Origin: Diacronema lutheri
Lineage: Eukaryota > Haptophyta > Pavlovophyceae > Pavlovales > Pavlovaceae
Direction of reading: 5' to 3'
Assembly: GCA_019448385.1 (NCBI GenBank)
Contig: JAGTXO010000068.1
Location: forward strand, 62,001 to 126,000
Length of the DNA stretch: 64,000 nucleotides
The notes beneath the pieces were generated by a model. It saw only the letters and a program-made list of their open reading frames with translations. It was not told the origin of the DNA and did no database searches. Below, piece by piece: positions 10,306-18,800 of the stretch. Position numbers and translations under genes: made by a program. How positions within the stretch are numbered: position 1 is the stretch's first letter; each line of letters starts with the position of its first letter.

Positions 10306-10605
10306 GCCACAGGATGATCTTCATGACCTCGACCGAGAGCCGGTGCCCGCGACCGACGCCGATGATGACGCCGCTCGCGGCGCTGCGGCCGCGCCGCCTG
10401 CACGTGTCGCGGTTATGAGAGCGGGGTTCCCGGGTATGTCAGGAACCCCCACGCGCAGCGGCGACACGCATAGCGCGACACGCACCGCGCCACCTCCCGC
10501 GGGGCCGACGCGACGCGCGCGCGCACCTCTCGCGGCCATTTTCGCTTTTTCGCGCGCGGGTCTCTCCTATTCCTTCGTCCGCGAACTCAGACCCAACGGG
10601 CAGTA
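10166..10605 (-). repeat. Right 440-bp terminal inverted repeat
   Basis: Reverse complement of 7846-8285. It contains the 5' part of the transposase frame and terminates in CCCAACGGGCAGTA. The right flank (GTAAATAG) lies 65 bp upstream of the methyltransferase ATG, so the repeat now forms most of that gene's promoter. Confidence 0.9.
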
Positions 10606-10670
10606 GTAAATAGAGGGACGCGGAAGGCACGCGGCCGTGGACGTCGTGCCGACGGGCTCGACCGCGCAAG

Positions 10671-12125
10671 ATGAGCGCCAGCCTCGCCGCCGACCTCGCC
10701 GTGCGTGACGCGGCCTTCGAGGCCACGCACGGTCGCCGCGCCAAAGGCGCCGACATACGCGCCGACGCTGAGTGGGCCGCGCTCTTTGCCGCCGTCAAGG
10801 CCGCCGAGCGCAACGCGGCGCCGGCGCCAGCCGCCGGCGGCTGCCAGCATTTCATCGCGCGCCGCCGACGCTATTGCTCGGCGCGCGCGCGCGAGGGCGA
10901 GGCCGTGTGCTCGCGGCACGCCGTCGACGCGTCCGCCGCTGCGTCCCTCCTCGGAGGCGGCGTGGACACGTCGGTCGTGATCGCGCGCGGCTCGGACACG
11001 GCCGCCGCGGGCGCACCGCCGCATGCCGCTGGCGCGCGCCGGCTCAAGACCAACCTGGGCCGGCGGATGAAGGCGATGACCGACCCGCTTCGCCACCGCG
11101 CGCCACTCGCCGCGCCGCCCGACTGGAGCGCTCTGCTCTCGCCGCCCGCCGGCCCCGTGCTCGTTGACGTCGGCTGCGCCAAGGGCCGCTTCGTGCAGGC
11201 GCTCGCCGCGTCGAGCGCGGCGCGCGACGCGCTCGCCGAGCCCGCGGCGCGTGCGCCATCGGGCGCGGAGGCGTGCTCGTGGCTCCTCGCCGCGGACGGC
11301 GACGCGCGCTGCGCACGCTGGCGGTTCGTCGGCTTTGAGATTTTCCCGCCCCTCGCGCACGCGGCGCAGGCGTGGGCGGCGGCGCGCGCCGAGCGGAGCT
11401 GCGCCTTCCTCGCGGCGAACGTTGCGCGGGACGACGGCGCCGAGCTCGTGCGGCTCTGCGCCGGACTCGACGTGCGCGTGCTGTGCGTGCAGTTCCCGGA
11501 CCCGTGGGGATCGCACGCGCCGTGGCGCGGCGCGCGGGACGCGGCAGGGGCGCGCGCGTGCGCGCCGCGCGGCGACAGTGGCGATGGCGGCGGCGGCGAC
11601 GACGAGCGCGCGAGCGACGCGGACCGGTTTGCGCACGCCAAGTTCCGCCGGCGCCGGCTGCTCGGCTCGGCGGGCGTCGCGCGCGCGATCGCCGCCATCC
11701 TGCCGACCGGAGGCCTCGTCTACGGCGCGTCCGACGTGCCGCGCGTCGCGCTTGAGATGCGCAAGGCGCTCGAGGCGTGCGGTGGCGAGGGCGGCAGAGC
11801 ATTCGTGCCGCACGCGCTCCACACGCAGCCGGCGTGGTGCGCGCCCGGTGCGTCCGCGGCGATGCGCGCGCTCGACGGCGCCGACGACGCCGGCGGCGAC
11901 CGCGACGGCGACGGCGGCGAGACCCGCGGACGGACGTGGCTAGCGCGGACGCCCTTTGGCATCCCGACCGAGCGCGAGCTCGTGTGCGAGGTCGCGTGGC
12001 GGCCGGTCCTCCGCTTCCTGCTGCGGCGCACGGAGGTCGCCGTGGACGCGCCGTTGGGGGAGGGCCTCGGATCCGGAGTCAGGCTTCGAGTCCGGACGGT
12101 CGGGCCGGAGCAGCCGGCTGGCTGA
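10671..12125 (+). CDS. tRNA (guanine-N7)-methyltransferase with N-terminal CCCH zinc finger
   Basis: Single exon, 484 residues. The catalytic part is TrmB/Trm8-like, which forms m7G46 in tRNA using S-adenosylmethionine. It shows LVDVGCAKGRFV (SAM-binding motif I), a GFEIFPPLAHAA segment, CVQFPDPWGSHAPW with a later KFRRRR in the position of the family's KRRR, and PTERELVCEVAWRP near the C-terminus. Before it, residues 58-83 contain Cys58-x10-Cys69-x10-Cys80-x2-His83, the spacing of the CCCH finger of the tRNA 2'-O-methyltransferase TRM13. A Gly/Asp-rich insert separates PDPW from the RRRR motif. The ATG at 10671 follows the transposon by 65 bp. The gene converges with the next one, the stops 48 bp apart. 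Confidence 0.85.
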   Translation: MSASLAADLAVRDAAFEATHGRRAKGADIRADAEWAALFAAVKAAERNAAPAPAAGGCQHFIARRRRYCSARAREGEAVCSRHAVDASAAASLLGGGVDTSVVIARGSDTAAAGAPPHAAGARRLKTNLGRRMKAMTDPLRHRAPLAAPPDWSALLSPPAGPVLVDVGCAKGRFVQALAASSAARDALAEPAARAPSGAEACSWLLAADGDARCARWRFVGFEIFPPLAHAAQAWAAARAERSCAFLAANVARDDGAELVRLCAGLDVRVLCVQFPDPWGSHAPWRGARDAAGARACAPRGDSGDGGGGDDERASDADRFAHAKFRRRRLLGSAGVARAIAAILPTGGLVYGASDVPRVALEMRKALEACGGEGGRAFVPHALHTQPAWCAPGASAAMRALDGADDAGGDRDGDGGETRGRTWLARTPFGIPTERELVCEVAWRPVLRFLLRRTEVAVDAPLGEGLGSGVRLRVRTVGPEQPAG

Positions 12126-12172
12126 GTCGCTGACTGTCAGACGTGAGACGCCAACGCCAACAGTTGCCTGAG

Positions 12173-13141
12173 TCACTCGGCCGGCCAGGCCAGCGGCCCC
12201 GCGTGCTGCGGCCATGTTTCTCGCTCCGTGGCGGGCGCGGACGCCGCAGCGAGCTCACGGGCGGTGGGCTCGGCGCGCGGCGGCGAGTCGCGCGACGCCG
12301 CGCGCTCGGCCGCAGGCTCCTCCGGGAGCGTCTCGGGGATGGTGAGCCTCCCGCCCGTCGCGCGCGCGCGGTGGTTGAGCGTGTGCTCAGACGAAACCGA
12401 CGCCCTGTGGCTGACGGGCGCGTCGTCGCCCTCGTGTGCGTGCAGCTGCCGAATCCGCTCGAGGTGCTCGGCGTTGAGGAGGAAGGAGGAGTCCACCCGC
12501 TGCTCGCGCACGGCGAGGTGCTCAAAGGGCGCGGTGATGGACGCGGCTGCCGCGCGCACGCTGCGCGGCGACTCGCCCGCGCTCGCCACATCCGCCTCGA
12601 GCATGTCGAGCAGTCTCGCCTCCGACTCCGTCGCCGACTGCGATCGGACGTTCGCGTCGAGCTCGTCGCCGTCGCCCACACCGCCGGACGCACCGTCGCC
12701 ACCAGCGCCACGGCCGACCATATCGCCACCGCCACCGCTGACGCCATCGACGCCACCGCCGCGGCGCGCGGAAGCAGGCGGCGTGAAATCGTGCAGCTCG
12801 AGCGGCCACTCGTCATGTCTAGGCCGTGCCGAGCGCCGCCGGAACGACGAGGTGGTCGACGTGTTCGTCTCGTCGCCGAACTGACGGCTGAGCAAAGCGG
12901 GCGTATCCGTCGGCATCATGATCCGCGCCGCGACCTCCTCGTCGAGCTCAGCAACGACGGCGGGCGCGGGACGGCGGCGCGTGAAGGTGGCGCCGTCGTC
13001 CTGGGCGTCGTCGGCGTCGCTCGGGTGCACGCACCTCGCGAGGACCGGGTGCGCGGCCGTCGCCACGCTGAGGTAGCGTAGCAGCTGTGCGCCGTCGAAC
13101 TGCTCGATCAGATCCGCGAGTGGCACGAAGCACGCGACCAT
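12173..13141 (-). CDS. Uncharacterised Ala/Asp-rich protein
   Basis: Single-exon frame, 322 residues from the ATG at 13141. The N-terminal 70 residues look structured (FVPLADLIEQFDGAQLLRYL, then VATAAHPVLARC). The rest is mostly low complexity: a Gly/Asp-rich loop encoded about 12690-12770, then a segment with SSFLLNAEHLERIRQLHAHE and an acidic, Pro/Glu-rich tail. No family recognised. The frame is plausible because the N-terminus is not merely compositional, but GC-rich DNA keeps spurious frames open, so the model is moderate. Confidence 0.5.
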   Translation of the reverse strand: MVACFVPLADLIEQFDGAQLLRYLSVATAAHPVLARCVHPSDADDAQDDGATFTRRRPAPAVVAELDEEVAARIMMPTDTPALLSRQFGDETNTSTTSSFRRRSARPRHDEWPLELHDFTPPASARRGGGVDGVSGGGGDMVGRGAGGDGASGGVGDGDELDANVRSQSATESEARLLDMLEADVASAGESPRSVRAAAASITAPFEHLAVREQRVDSSFLLNAEHLERIRQLHAHEGDDAPVSHRASVSSEHTLNHRARATGGRLTIPETLPEEPAAERAASRDSPPRAEPTARELAAASAPATERETWPQHAGPLAWPAE

Positions 13142-13301
13142 CACGAGTGGCGGCGAGCGCCACCCCGCTGCCCGCCCGTGGTTCGCGACCGGTGCGTTCG
13201 CGGAAATTTCAAAATTCGCGACCGGTCAGGGGCACGATTGAACTTTGATTAATTTTGCAACTAAATTTGAACTTTCATCATTGCCGTGCGGGGGCGTATA
13301 G

Positions 13302-13436
13302 TAACGACGCTTACAGGCGGGTCAGCAGGAGGGGCGCGCACGGGGCCGAGGCTGGACAAACGGAGCGAGCGAAAGGGCGCAGGCAACATCAGGCCGAAAT
13401 CAGGGCGTCGACCCTGTGCACGCCGGCAGCGGGAAC
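13302..13436 (+). repeat. Left 135-bp inverted repeat
   Basis: Pairs with 15519-15653. It begins TAACGACGCTTACAGGCGGG and ends at GCAGCGGGAAC. Confidence 0.88.
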
Positions 13437-13908
13437 GGCCGGGACGGCAAGGACGTGGCAGGACGCGTCATGGGCGGACACCCACACACGCCTAGCCACC
13501 GATGGTCAAGCCAAATCCGATCAGGGGCACGGTCGAGCGCCCCGAGTGCAGCTTTTTTTTGCGGGCCGTTCGGAAGGACGTCCTTGTGAGGGAGCTCTTC
13601 GCTTGGCGAGCGCGGGAGCACGACGCGCAGCGTTGCTGCGGCGGCGTGCGGGCGGCGAGCAGCGGTCGGGCTGCTCGAGACGAGGCCGGAGCAGACGGCG
13701 CCGTGGCCGCCGGCGCAGGTGACGCGCGCCGACGAGCCGTAGCGAGCGTCCGTGATACGCTCGGCGGTTGGAGCGGGCCGGCTGGTGCGGCGCGCTCGGC
13801 CACGGGCGGCGGCGTGCACGGTCGTGCCGCGCGCGGCACGCGTCGCCAGCCGCGCGCGACCTGGGCAGAGCCCGCAAGGCGTCGACCGCTGCGCGGCTCG
13901 GCCGTGCG
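13437..13908. other. Interior of the second element without a recognisable gene
   Basis: Several frames are open, as expected at this GC content, but none resembles a known protein. An eight-T run sits near 13552. By position it is the 3' flank of the zinc-ribbon remnant. A guide-RNA-like region would be expected near a Fanzor gene, but nothing here demonstrates one. Confidence 0.3.
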
Positions 13909-14391
13909 TCAACGCCGGCCGCGCTTCGGCCCGCGCGCGCTGCCGCCGCCGTCGTCGTCGTCGTCGTCGCCGCCGCCGTCGTCGTCGCCGTCGCCCTCGC
14001 CGTCGCAGTCGTCGCCCTCGCCGTGCACTATGCGCTCCTCACGCTCCCACACCTCGCCGCGCGCCCACCAGGCGAGCACGAGGGCAAAGCGCTCAGGCGT
14101 CGACGTGGTGTCGCGCCCGGCCGCGTGCGCCGCAATGTCGTGCACGTCGTAGAAGATGTTGCGCGCGGCATTGTAGTCGCGGTGCACGAGCTTCTTGCCG
14201 CCGTTGCACGCCGGGCAGATGACGAGCGCGTGCACCGTGCGCGTGCCGCCCTTTGCCACGGGCAGGCGCGGGTCCAGCGCGAGCACGGCGCCGCAGCGTT
14301 GCAGCCTGCCGCCCTGGGGAAGAGCATGGCCGTGCGGGGGCGCATATCGCGGAACGTGCGGCCCTTTTCCAACCCCGCCGAACGACAGCAC
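13909..14391 (-). pseudogene. Fanzor/TnpB-like C-terminal zinc-ribbon and RuvC-III remnant
   Basis: The minus frame contains VHALVICPACNGGKK followed by HRDYNAARNIFYDVHD. The CPxC ribbon half followed by a D-x-NAARN motif is the hallmark of OrfB/TnpB nucleases and their eukaryotic Fanzor relatives; the aspartate is the last RuvC catalytic residue. An acidic Asp/Gly tail follows. Only this C-terminal piece is present; no RuvC-I or -II region and no clear first CxxC are visible upstream, where a 19-bp tandem array and the cargo gene take over. Some upstream coding may continue in another frame (FRDMRPRTAMLF region, about 14355). It is therefore a fragment, inactive as it stands. Confidence 0.62.
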
Positions 14392-14392
14392 G

Positions 14393-14488
14393 CCGACTCA
14401 ATGGACGACAGCCGACTCAATGGACGACAGCCGACTCAATGGACGACAGCCGACTCAATGGACGACAGCCGACTCAATGGACGACAGC
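14393..14488. repeat. 19-bp tandem repeat, five copies
   Basis: The unit CCGACTCAATGGACGACAG recurs at 14393, 14412, 14431, 14450 and 14469. It lies between the glycosyltransferase-like gene and the zinc-ribbon remnant and supplies the stop codon of the former. Confidence 0.92.
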
Positions 14489-15480
14489 ACCGTTGCTGCG
14501 CCGATTGCGCCCGCGCCGCGCGCCGCGAGCGCGGCGCGCGCGCCGTCCTGCGCCGTGCTGCGCGCGTAGCGATCGTACAGCGCCGCTTTGACGCGCGAGA
14601 CCCGCCGGTGGCAGCCGTACCGGCACTGGTCACCGTCCCACCGGCAGCGCTCGGCGAGGCACGCGTCCTGTGCGTGCACCTCGCCCGTCGCGCGCACGCG
14701 CATGCCGACCATGCCCGTGAGGCGCTGCACGAGCCCGCGCTGCGCGATCACCCACGCGAGGAAGGCCTCGGAGTTGAGCGGCCGCGCGCGCGTGTACTCG
14801 GCCGCGTCGAAGAGCCGGTTGCCCCACGCGGCGGCGGCGCGCGCGCCGCCGAATGCGAGCCGGTCGTTCTCGCCCAGGTGCCGGTGCCAGAAGGGCGTGT
14901 AGATCTCATCGTCGCGCGCGCGCAGCATGGCGCGCGCATCGATCGGCGCAACGAAGCGCAGGTCGGGGCGGAGGTAGCCGACGGCGCGGTAGCGCGCGGC
15001 GGCGGGCGTCCAGAGCGCAGTGACGAGCTGCAGCGAGTAGAGCTGGCGGAGCAGGTTGCGCTGCACGGGCTCGGCGTACGCGAGGCCGGCGTGCGCGTAT
15101 ACGCGCATGTCGAGCAGCCGGTCCGCGTCCGCCTGCGCCGTCACCGCGTGCCGGCGCGGCCGGAGCAGCGCGACCATCTCGGCCGCGCCGCCGATCGACA
15201 CGTTGTACTCGTGCGCGTGCGCGCTCGTCACCGTCGTCTCCGAGTAGGTGTGCACATAGACCTCCCACGCGGCGCATGCCGCGCGCAGCGGCGCAAAGAC
15301 GTGGGCGCGGATCGAGCCAATCGTGTGCCGGAGCGAGCGGTTGAGGCCGTAGAAGCAGAGCGCGACGCGCGCCGACGCCCGCTCGGGTGCGCACGCGCCG
15401 CTCGCCGACGCGTTGCGAGCGAGCGCGGCGTCGCTCGCCGCGGCGTCGTGCGCCAATACTGCCACGAGCATGGCCGCCAT
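14455..15480 (-). CDS. Glycosyltransferase-like protein carried inside the second element
   Basis: Single exon, 341 residues from the ATG at 15480, only 38 bp inside the right inverted repeat. The N-terminus (MAAMLVAVLAHDAAA) resembles a short signal sequence. The body has a clear globular character: VALCFYGLNRSLRHTIGSI, WEVYVHTYSETTV, YLRPDLRFVAPID, DDEIYTPFWHRHLGENDRLA and NSEAFLAWVI. This pattern of a nucleotide-sugar-like fold with 'RPDLRF' and 'NDRLAFG' occurs in uncharacterised glycosyltransferase-like proteins of algae and large viruses; donor and acceptor are unknown. The last residues (LSSIESAVVH) come from the 19-bp array, so the original C-terminus may have been replaced. Confidence 0.55.
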   Translation of the reverse strand: MAAMLVAVLAHDAAASDAALARNASASGACAPERASARVALCFYGLNRSLRHTIGSIRAHVFAPLRAACAAWEVYVHTYSETTVTSAHAHEYNVSIGGAAEMVALLRPRRHAVTAQADADRLLDMRVYAHAGLAYAEPVQRNLLRQLYSLQLVTALWTPAAARYRAVGYLRPDLRFVAPIDARAMLRARDDEIYTPFWHRHLGENDRLAFGGARAAAAWGNRLFDAAEYTRARPLNSEAFLAWVIAQRGLVQRLTGMVGMRVRATGEVHAQDACLAERCRWDGDQCRYGCHRRVSRVKAALYDRYARSTAQDGARAALAARGAGAIGAATVLSSIESAVVH

Positions 15481-15518
15481 TGATGTGGCTGTCGACGCCG
15501 CGGCGGATGTGAGTATAC

Positions 15519-15653
15519 GTTCCCGCTGCCGGCGTGCACAGGATCGACGCCCTGATTTCGGCCTGATGTTGCGTGCGCCCTTTCGCTCGCTCCGTTTGTC
15601 CAGCCTCGGCCCCGTGCGCGCCCCTCCTGCTGACCCGCCTGTAAGCGTCGTTA
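15519..15653 (-). repeat. Right 135-bp inverted repeat
   Basis: Reverse complement of 13302-13436 with about two mismatches. It ends CCTGTAAGCGTCGTTA at 15653. Confidence 0.88.
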
Positions 15654-15890
15654 GTGTATACCCGACACGCACAGGGTAACCCGGTAATCACATCCGCGGT
15701 GAGTAGGCTGTGCTCGAGTTGCGGTGGCGAGGCGCGGGCGTACCGCGGTGCGCACCGGACGCGGCGCAAGTCGCGACCCCTCTGCGCGCCGTGGGGCCGA
15801 CCACGTCGCGCGCCGCGCCGCCGGAGCGCCCCATGCATGCAGCACGCGACGCGCACACGGATCCGCTGTCCGCAGACTGGTCCGTCCTAA
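15654..15890. other. 5' region of the retroelement
   Basis: GC-rich leader with no convincing gene, turning AT-rich just around the retroelement ATG (TTAATAAAATATTTTC at 15912). It begins GTGTATACCC directly after the preceding element's TA. Confidence 0.35.
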
Positions 15891-18800
15891 ATGAAAGTTA
15901 GCCCTGCGGTGATTAATAAAATATTTTCAAGATGTCAAGGTAACGGCCTCCCTGCTCGCCGCGGCCTTGTCGGGCTCGCGGATATGGCAGGGAGGCCACT
16001 GGCGCTCATGCCCCCGGTGGCGGAGATGCCGCAGCCTTTCGCAATCGCGCCGATGGTCGCCACCCGGCTCCGCCACCTGCAGGCCATCGTCACCTCGTAC
16101 ACGGGGATCTACGACTACCTCGTTTCGCACCGGCTCGGCCCCGATTTTGTCGACACGGCGACGGCGAAGCACGTGCTCGCGAACCTGCCCCATTCGGAGC
16201 GGCCTGGGTCGGACGCCACGCCTGCAGAGTGGGCACGCATTGGCAAGTCCAACTTCCATCGCGCGCTCGCACGCGGCCTGCACCCGGACAAGCTTTGGTG
16301 CGCGCAGACGACGGTTGTGCACGAGTTCATGGCGTCCCGCCTGCGCGAATTGGCGCTACGCGCATTGGCGATCCTCACCGGGGGCACGCCCGAGCTCGTC
16401 GTGGCACCTCTCGCTCCGCCGCGCGTGACGGGCTGGCAGGGCGTCGGACCCGCGCAGGGCGGCGGGCGGCGGGCCGCGGAGCCGTCGCCCGTCGAGGTCT
16501 TCGCCTGCGACATGGCGGCGGATGTGTGCACGGGTCTGCGCGTCGCGCACCACGGACGTGAGGCGGCGTTCCACGGGCATCGGGGAGTTGCGATGCTCGC
16601 CGCCGAGAGGCTGCGGCAGGAAGCGCACCGGCTGTCACCGCAGGTCGGCGACAGACGCGGCCGTGACGGGGCGGACCGCCCGTCGGCGCGCACCCGTGCG
16701 GCCACGGGCGGGCCATCACAAGGGACGGGCTCCTCCCCCCGCGCAAGCGCGCCGCCGTCACGGCCAGCCCCGCGCACGTTCCGGCGTCCGGCACAGGGCC
16801 AGCAGGGGCCACCGCAGGGGCCGCCTCCGCCGCCCTACCCGCCGCCACCGCCGCCCCCTCCGCCGCCGCCACCACCGCGGGACGGAGACGAGGACGAGCG
16901 GGGCGCCGGCGGCGACGACGACGTCGACGTCGTCGACGACGGGCACGCCGGCGGCGATGATGCCGGCGCGCGCGGCCGGCGGCAGCGGCACCGTGCCGGG
17001 GCTAGCCGCGCAGACCCCGTCATGCCGCCGGCCACGGCGCACCGGTCGATGCAGGGCGGCACGTACGCGGCGCTGGACCACCTCACCGTCATGCAGGCCG
17101 CGGGTCTGGCGCCTGACTCGGCCGTCCCGATGCTGGTCAGCGTGCCGCACGACTTTTCGGAGCGCTTCGCCGCGGCTTTCGTGCAGGTGATCCACAAGCT
17201 TCGCGACGCCGAGGCGGACGAGGGCACCGGCGGCCACGGCGCACGCCAGACGGCGACAGAACGCGCGCTGAAGATGCTTCTCCTGCTGCCAGCGCTCCTC
17301 CTACGCGCGACCCGCGCCGACAAAGTGAGGGTAGGCAAACAGCTTGCCGCGCGCTTCGCCGCATGGGAGGCGGGTGACTACGACCAATTGGTTGCGCACT
17401 GGGAGCGCGACTGCTCGTGGCACGCGGCACGCGCGTTCCAGTCGTCGCAGGATGCGGACGAGCGCCTGCACAAGCGCGTGCTCGCACTCATCGCCAAGGG
17501 CAAGGTGTCCGACGCGCGGCGGCTACTGGAGAGCTTGGGTGTCGCCGACATAGCCCGCCCGGAGGTGCTCGCGCAGATGGCAGCCAAACACCCGGTGCGC
17601 ACGGCGGACGTCGACGACGGCCTTGCCGATCGGGACGACTTGCCCCGAGTGGTGATCTCGCCGGAAGACATCGTGACGGCGTTCCGCAGCCTCGACACGG
17701 ACAAGGCGGCCGGCGCCTCGACCTGGCGCTACGAATACCTCATCGCCCTGGTGCCGACCGTGCCCTTCCCGTCGATCATGGCGGCCGATGCGGCACACTC
17801 GGGCGCCTACTTTGCGACGCGCTTCGCCAACAACTTGCTGCCTGCGTGGTTCAATTTCGTCTTCTCCTCCGTGCGGCTTCTGGCGCTTCGCAAGTGTACG
17901 CCCGGGGTGGACGGGCGCGAGGACGCTCGCCCGGTCGGCATCGGTTGTGCGTTGCGACGGGCGGTTTCCAAGGCGGTGGTCTCGCGCGCATCGCACAAGG
18001 CGCTGGCGGCGGGCTACTTCGCGCCGCAGCAGCTGGGAGTCGCCGTACCGTCGGGCGGCACCAAGCTCGTCCTCTCCGTGCGCGAACTCCTCGACGCGGA
18101 TCCCACGCTCTGCATCGTCGCGGTCGACGTCTCCAACGCCTTCAACTCCGTCAGTCGGGCGCATCTCCTGCGCTGCCTGACGGACGTTCGCCTCCCTGAG
18201 GACCTCCGAGCGCTCGCTCGCCTCGCGCTCGCGACGCTCGCTCAAGAGGCGCTGGTCTTCGCGGGCGGCGGCAGCGGCGGGGCACCTCTCCGTGAGCTCG
18301 GCTTCCGCAGCTCCGAGGGCGTCCAGCAGGGTGCGCCGGAAAGCTCCTTCTTCTTCGCGGCCGCCATCCAACCCCTTCTCGAGGAGTTCGACGCGCGCCT
18401 GGCGCTCCACGGCGGGGCGGTCCGCGCGGCGCACGACGACGTTTACCTCCTCGGGCGGCCGGTAGATGTCTTCGCCGCGCTTGCGGACTTCACGCGACGG
18501 CTGGAGGACCTCGGCCTTTGCGCCAATGCGGCCAAGTCGCAGTGCTGGATCGATCCGCTCCACATGGCCACGCTCGAGGCCTGCCGCGGCTCGATCTCGC
18601 TCGGCTCGGTGCCAGACGGCGCGGGTGGCGCGCATTACGGCATCGATGTCTACGGCGTGCCCATCGGCGCGCGCGAGTATGTGCACTCGACCCTCAGCAC
18701 GAAGGCCGACGAGCTTGCCGGCAAAGCGAACAACATGATTCAGTCGCTCGGCTCGTCGGACAAAGAGTCGCTGTGGGTCGTGTTGCGCTGCTCGTTCTAG

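Larger units (their letters stand above)
7846..10605. mobile_element. Tc1/IS630-type DNA transposon with 440-bp terminal inverted repeats
   Basis: The two ends are reverse complements over 440 bp (7846-8285 against 10166-10605), with no gaps and no differences in the parts I compared. The outermost bases read TACTGCCCGTTGGG, so the element proper (CTGCCC...GGGCAG) is flanked by TA, the target duplication expected of Tc1/mariner-like elements. A decayed transposase reads inward from the right end and an unrelated decayed passenger occupies the middle. Insertion lies 90 bp after the exchanger stop and 65 bp before the methyltransferase ATG. It lacks an intact transposase, so it is non-autonomous or dead. 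Confidence 0.82.
13302..15653. mobile_element. Element with 135-bp inverted repeats carrying a Fanzor-like remnant and a cargo gene
   Basis: 13302-13436 and 15519-15653 are inverted copies of 135 bp with about two mismatches. Outer bases are TAACGACGCTTAC, so TA again lies at both edges. Between them, on the minus strand, are a glycosyltransferase-like gene, a 19-bp tandem array and an OrfB/TnpB-type zinc-ribbon fragment. The stretch 13437-13908 has no convincing gene. It is read as a decayed or composite transposon. The outer 27 bases match ends seen beside two other elements in this window. Confidence 0.65.
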
